Shown here: positions 5,038 through 6,900 of the stretch, in pieces
How the letters are laid out: each line of letters begins with the position of its first letter
Position numbering within the stretch: position 1 is the stretch's first letter
DNA from: an uncultured Bordetella sp.
GTDB lineage: Bacteria > Pseudomonadota > Gammaproteobacteria > Burkholderiales > Burkholderiaceae_B
NCBI GenBank assembly: GCA_937881145.1
Contig: CALGFL010000146.1
Span: 1-6,900, forward strand
Reading direction: 5' to 3'
DNA: 6,900 bases
Notes under the pieces: model-generated
Told to the model about the DNA's origin: nothing
The model's input: only the letters and a program-made list of their open reading frames with translations
Databases searched by the model: none
Translations under genes and position numbers: made by a program

Positions 5038-6741
5038 TCAGTGCCGCCGCTTGCCGATGGCGCGTTCGAGGGCCGCGATCGCCGCGGCCTCGTTCCAGGC
5101 GCGCCGTCGCGCGCACAAGTGCTGATCCGGCCGCAGCAGGTAGAAGGATCCGACCTTGGCGTCCAGGCGCCGGGCCAGCACGCCCTCGGCATCTTCGATC
5201 GCGGCGATGCCGGCGGGCAAGTCCGCGTCGCTCAGGCTCACGCCCGGCTCGAGCACCAGCAGCAGGTCCACCGCGACGCCCGGGTACCTGAACGCGGCCA
5301 GGCGCCGGGCGGCCGCGCGCACCGTTTCGTTCTTGCCGCAGAAATAAAGGCCGGCAAAGGCGTTGCCGGAGATCCGGTCCAGGAACCAGGCGTCCCGTCC
5401 CTGCGCCTTGATGGGCGCATCCGGGCTGGGTGCGCCGGGCACCACATGCGTATCGAATACATCGCCCGCCTCGTCCGGCGTGTTCAGCGCCGAATCGCGC
5501 AGTACCGCCGGCACGGAAAGGCGCCCGCTGTTGACCAGGCGCCGCGCGAACGGGCAGGTGCGGGCCAGCTTGAGCGTGGCATCGCGGAAAATACGCGAGA
5601 CCGCGCTTTTGGGCGTGATGAAATCGGTCGAGCGCGTGGAGTTCAGGATGTTCTCGTCCGCGGCGTATTCGCGCTCGGACGCATAGGTATCGAGCAAGGC
5701 ATCCGGCGCGGTGCCGTCCAGCACGAGCTTGAGCTTCCAGGCCAGGTTGTCGGCATCCTGGACGCCGCTGTTCGCGCCGCGCGCGCCGAAGGGCGACACG
5801 CCGTGCGCCGAGTCGCCGGCAAACAGGACGCGGCCGTGGCGAAAGCGGTCCATGCGCAGGCACGAGAAGGTATAGACGCTGACCCACTCGAGTTCGAATT
5901 CCACGTCTTTGCCCAAGAGCGCCTGGATGCGCGCAATCACGCGCGCCGGGTCCTTTTCCGCGACCGGATCGGCGTCCCAGCCCAACTGGAAGTCGATGCG
6001 CCAGACGTCGTCGGGCTGCCGGTGCAGCAGCACCGACTGGTTGGGATGGAAAGGCGGATCGAACCAGAACCAGCGCTCGGCCGGGAACGGCGCCTTCATC
6101 TTCACGTCGGCGATCAGGAAGCGGTCTTTGAAGGTGCGGCCATGGCTTTCCTGGCCCAGCGCCTTGCGCATCGCGCTGCGCGGGCCATCCGCGGCGACGA
6201 CGTAGCGGGCGTCCAGCGCATAGCGCCCGTCCGGCGTGGCGATGGTCAGCGTGGCGCGGTCCGCGTGCTGTTCGACGCCGACGACCTCGTTTTTCCAGCG
6301 TATATCGATGTTGTCGAATTCGGCGGCCCGTTCGGCCAGATAGCCTTCGACGTAGTACTGCTGCAGATTAATGAAGGCCGGGCGCCGATGGCCGGTTTCG
6401 GGCAGCAGGTCGAAGGTGTAGACCTGCTCGTCGCGCAGGAACACCCTGCCGACATTCCAGCGTACGCCCTTGTCGACCATGCGCTGGCCGCAGCCCAGGC
6501 GGTCGAAGATTTCCAGCGTGCGCTTGGCGAAGCAGATGGCGCGCGAGCCCGTCGACAGCGTGTCGTCGTTGTCGAGCAAGACCACTGGCACACCCTGTTG
6601 GGCCAGGTCGATGGCGGCCGCCAGGCCTATGGGCCCCGCCCCCACGACGGCCACGGGATGCACGTGCCCCCGCGCTTCGTCCACGCGCCGGTAGGCGAAC
6701 TGCAGCTTCTGGTAATCGACGTCGATTTCGGATCCGCCCAT
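5038..6741 (-). CDS. FAD-dependent aromatic-ring hydroxylase (MhpA/phenol hydroxylase-like, class A flavoprotein monooxygenase)
   Basis: This enzyme is expected to insert one oxygen atom of O2 into a phenolic ring using NAD(P)H and a tightly bound FAD. The protein has 567 residues, close to MhpA (about 554). The Rossmann motif GAGPIG is at 34-39, after an unusually long lead of about 30 residues that carries the YRR...HPVAVVG wording typical of this subgroup. The FAD/NAD(P)H motif VVAADGPRS (181-189) and the ribityl-binding motif FAGDSAHGVSPFGARGANSG (307-326) are intact. After about 430 comes a thioredoxin-like C-terminal domain ending in FYLLRPDQHLCARR (533-546), as in phenol hydroxylases. 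The ATG at 6739-6741 has GGAG 6 bases upstream. It is the first gene of the operon with the DUF2783-like and MBL genes. The substrate is unknown: a hydroxyphenylacetate or related phenolic acid would fit the hpa neighbours, but 3-hydroxyphenylpropionate and others remain possible. Confidence 0.9.
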   Translation of the reverse strand: MGGSEIDVDYQKLQFAYRRVDEARGHVHPVAVVGAGPIGLAAAIDLAQQGVPVVLLDNDDTLSTGSRAICFAKRTLEIFDRLGCGQRMVDKGVRWNVGRVFLRDEQVYTFDLLPETGHRRPAFINLQQYYVEGYLAERAAEFDNIDIRWKNEVVGVEQHADRATLTIATPDGRYALDARYVVAADGPRSAMRKALGQESHGRTFKDRFLIADVKMKAPFPAERWFWFDPPFHPNQSVLLHRQPDDVWRIDFQLGWDADPVAEKDPARVIARIQALLGKDVEFELEWVSVYTFSCLRMDRFRHGRVLFAGDSAHGVSPFGARGANSGVQDADNLAWKLKLVLDGTAPDALLDTYASEREYAADENILNSTRSTDFITPKSAVSRIFRDATLKLARTCPFARRLVNSGRLSVPAVLRDSALNTPDEAGDVFDTHVVPGAPSPDAPIKAQGRDAWFLDRISGNAFAGLYFCGKNETVRAAARRLAAFRYPGVAVDLLLVLEPGVSLSDADLPAGIAAIEDAEGVLARRLDAKVGSFYLLRPDQHLCARRRAWNEAAAIAALERAIGKRRH

Positions 6742-6765
6742 GTCTCGCTCCGATTTTTTATACTA

Positions 6766-6783
6766 TATCTAATCAATTAAATA
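6766..6783. promoter_or_regulatory. Imperfect AT-rich palindrome, operator candidate of the hydroxylase operon
   Basis: TATTTAATTGATTAGATA (minus strand) is symmetric at seven of nine base pairs. It contains the half-site TAGATA that also begins the perfect palindrome in front of hpaG1, and it lies in the same place relative to a predicted -10 box. The region is AT-rich overall, which raises the odds of chance symmetry. Confidence 0.3.
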
Positions 6784-6810
6784 ATAACGAACTAAATCGG
6801 ACTTAAGCAA
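6781..6810 (-). promoter_or_regulatory. Likely promoter of the hydroxylase operon
   Basis: On the minus strand TTGCTT (6805-6810) and TATTAT (6781-6786) are 18 bases apart, a fair sigma-70 pair inside an AT-rich island (about 6755-6795) that contrasts with the GC-rich surroundings. Transcription would start near 6774, leaving a leader of about 33 bases before the hydroxylase ATG. TATAGT (6762-6767) is an alternative -10 box, but no good -35 box accompanies it and the leader would be very short. Confidence 0.4.
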
Positions 6811-6843
6811 GACCCATGGCGCATGCCGACTTCCGCCCGGCGA

Positions 6844-6861
6844 GCAGGCGACGTCGCCTGC
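6844..6861. repeat. 18-bp GC-rich perfect palindrome upstream of the hydroxylase operon
   Basis: GCAGGCGACGTCGCCTGC is its own reverse complement. As RNA it can fold as a 7-bp stem with an ACGU loop on either strand. No T-run follows on either side, so it is not a standard terminator. It could be a protein-binding site, for example for an activator or a divergent regulator, since it lies about 35 bases upstream of the predicted -35 box, or it could be a chance feature of GC-rich coding sequence. Confidence 0.4.
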
Positions 6862-6900
6862 CAGGCACGATCTCGAATGGAACAGGTAGCGAGCCGGACT

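Noticed and set aside
4741..6780. 679-codon open frame on the plus strand
   Set aside because: It is antisense to the flavin hydroxylase and the DUF2783-like gene. Its composition is low in complexity, with no known motif and no credible ribosome site; it is a shadow of the real genes.
1..6900. Mobile elements, CRISPR arrays, tRNA or rRNA genes
   Set aside because: No transposase or integrase signature, terminal repeats, regularly spaced repeats or RNA gene sequence was seen; the window is ordinary catabolic operon DNA in this respect.

Overview
The window is GC-rich DNA (apart from a short AT-rich promoter island near position 6770) of beta-proteobacterial character. Codon use, protein wording and gene order suggest Burkholderiales, most likely the Bordetella/Achromobacter group. 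That placement is an inference from resemblance; no phylogenetic marker is present. All six confident genes lie on the minus strand, so transcription runs from the right end to the left.

Left half (1-3648): the upper and middle part of the homoprotocatechuate (3,4-dihydroxyphenylacetate) meta-cleavage pathway, in transcription order hpaG1, hpaG2, hpaE, hpaD. HpaD opens the ring of 3,4-dihydroxyphenylacetate. HpaE oxidises the resulting semialdehyde to the tricarboxylic product. After isomerisation by HpaF (not in the window), the HpaG1/HpaG2 pair decarboxylates and isomerises the intermediate. HpaH and HpaI, also outside the window, would finish the route to pyruvate and succinic semialdehyde. 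The genes are packed tightly: hpaG1 and hpaG2 overlap by 4 bases, hpaE follows after 30 bases, and hpaD follows after 2. hpaD is cut off by the left edge. In front of hpaG1 is a well-defined control region: a TTGACA box, a -10-like box, an 18-bp perfect palindrome over the predicted transcription start, and a strong leader hairpin.

Right half (3706-6741): a second operon reading the same way. It encodes a class A FAD-dependent aromatic-ring hydroxylase related to MhpA and phenol hydroxylases, a 101-residue DUF2783-like protein, and an MBL-fold hydrolase with an altered metal site. Its substrate cannot be read from the sequence. Its position suggests a peripheral hydroxylation step feeding, or co-used with, the hpa pathway, but the two units appear to have separate promoters.

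Right end (6742-6900): an AT-rich promoter region for the hydroxylase operon, then about 90 bases holding an 18-bp GC-rich perfect palindrome and possibly the first codons of a divergent gene.

The hpa genes are well known. The less understood parts are the hydroxylase/DUF2783/MBL module, the coordinated loss of one zinc site in the MBL protein, and the palindrome and hairpin architecture in front of hpaG1.
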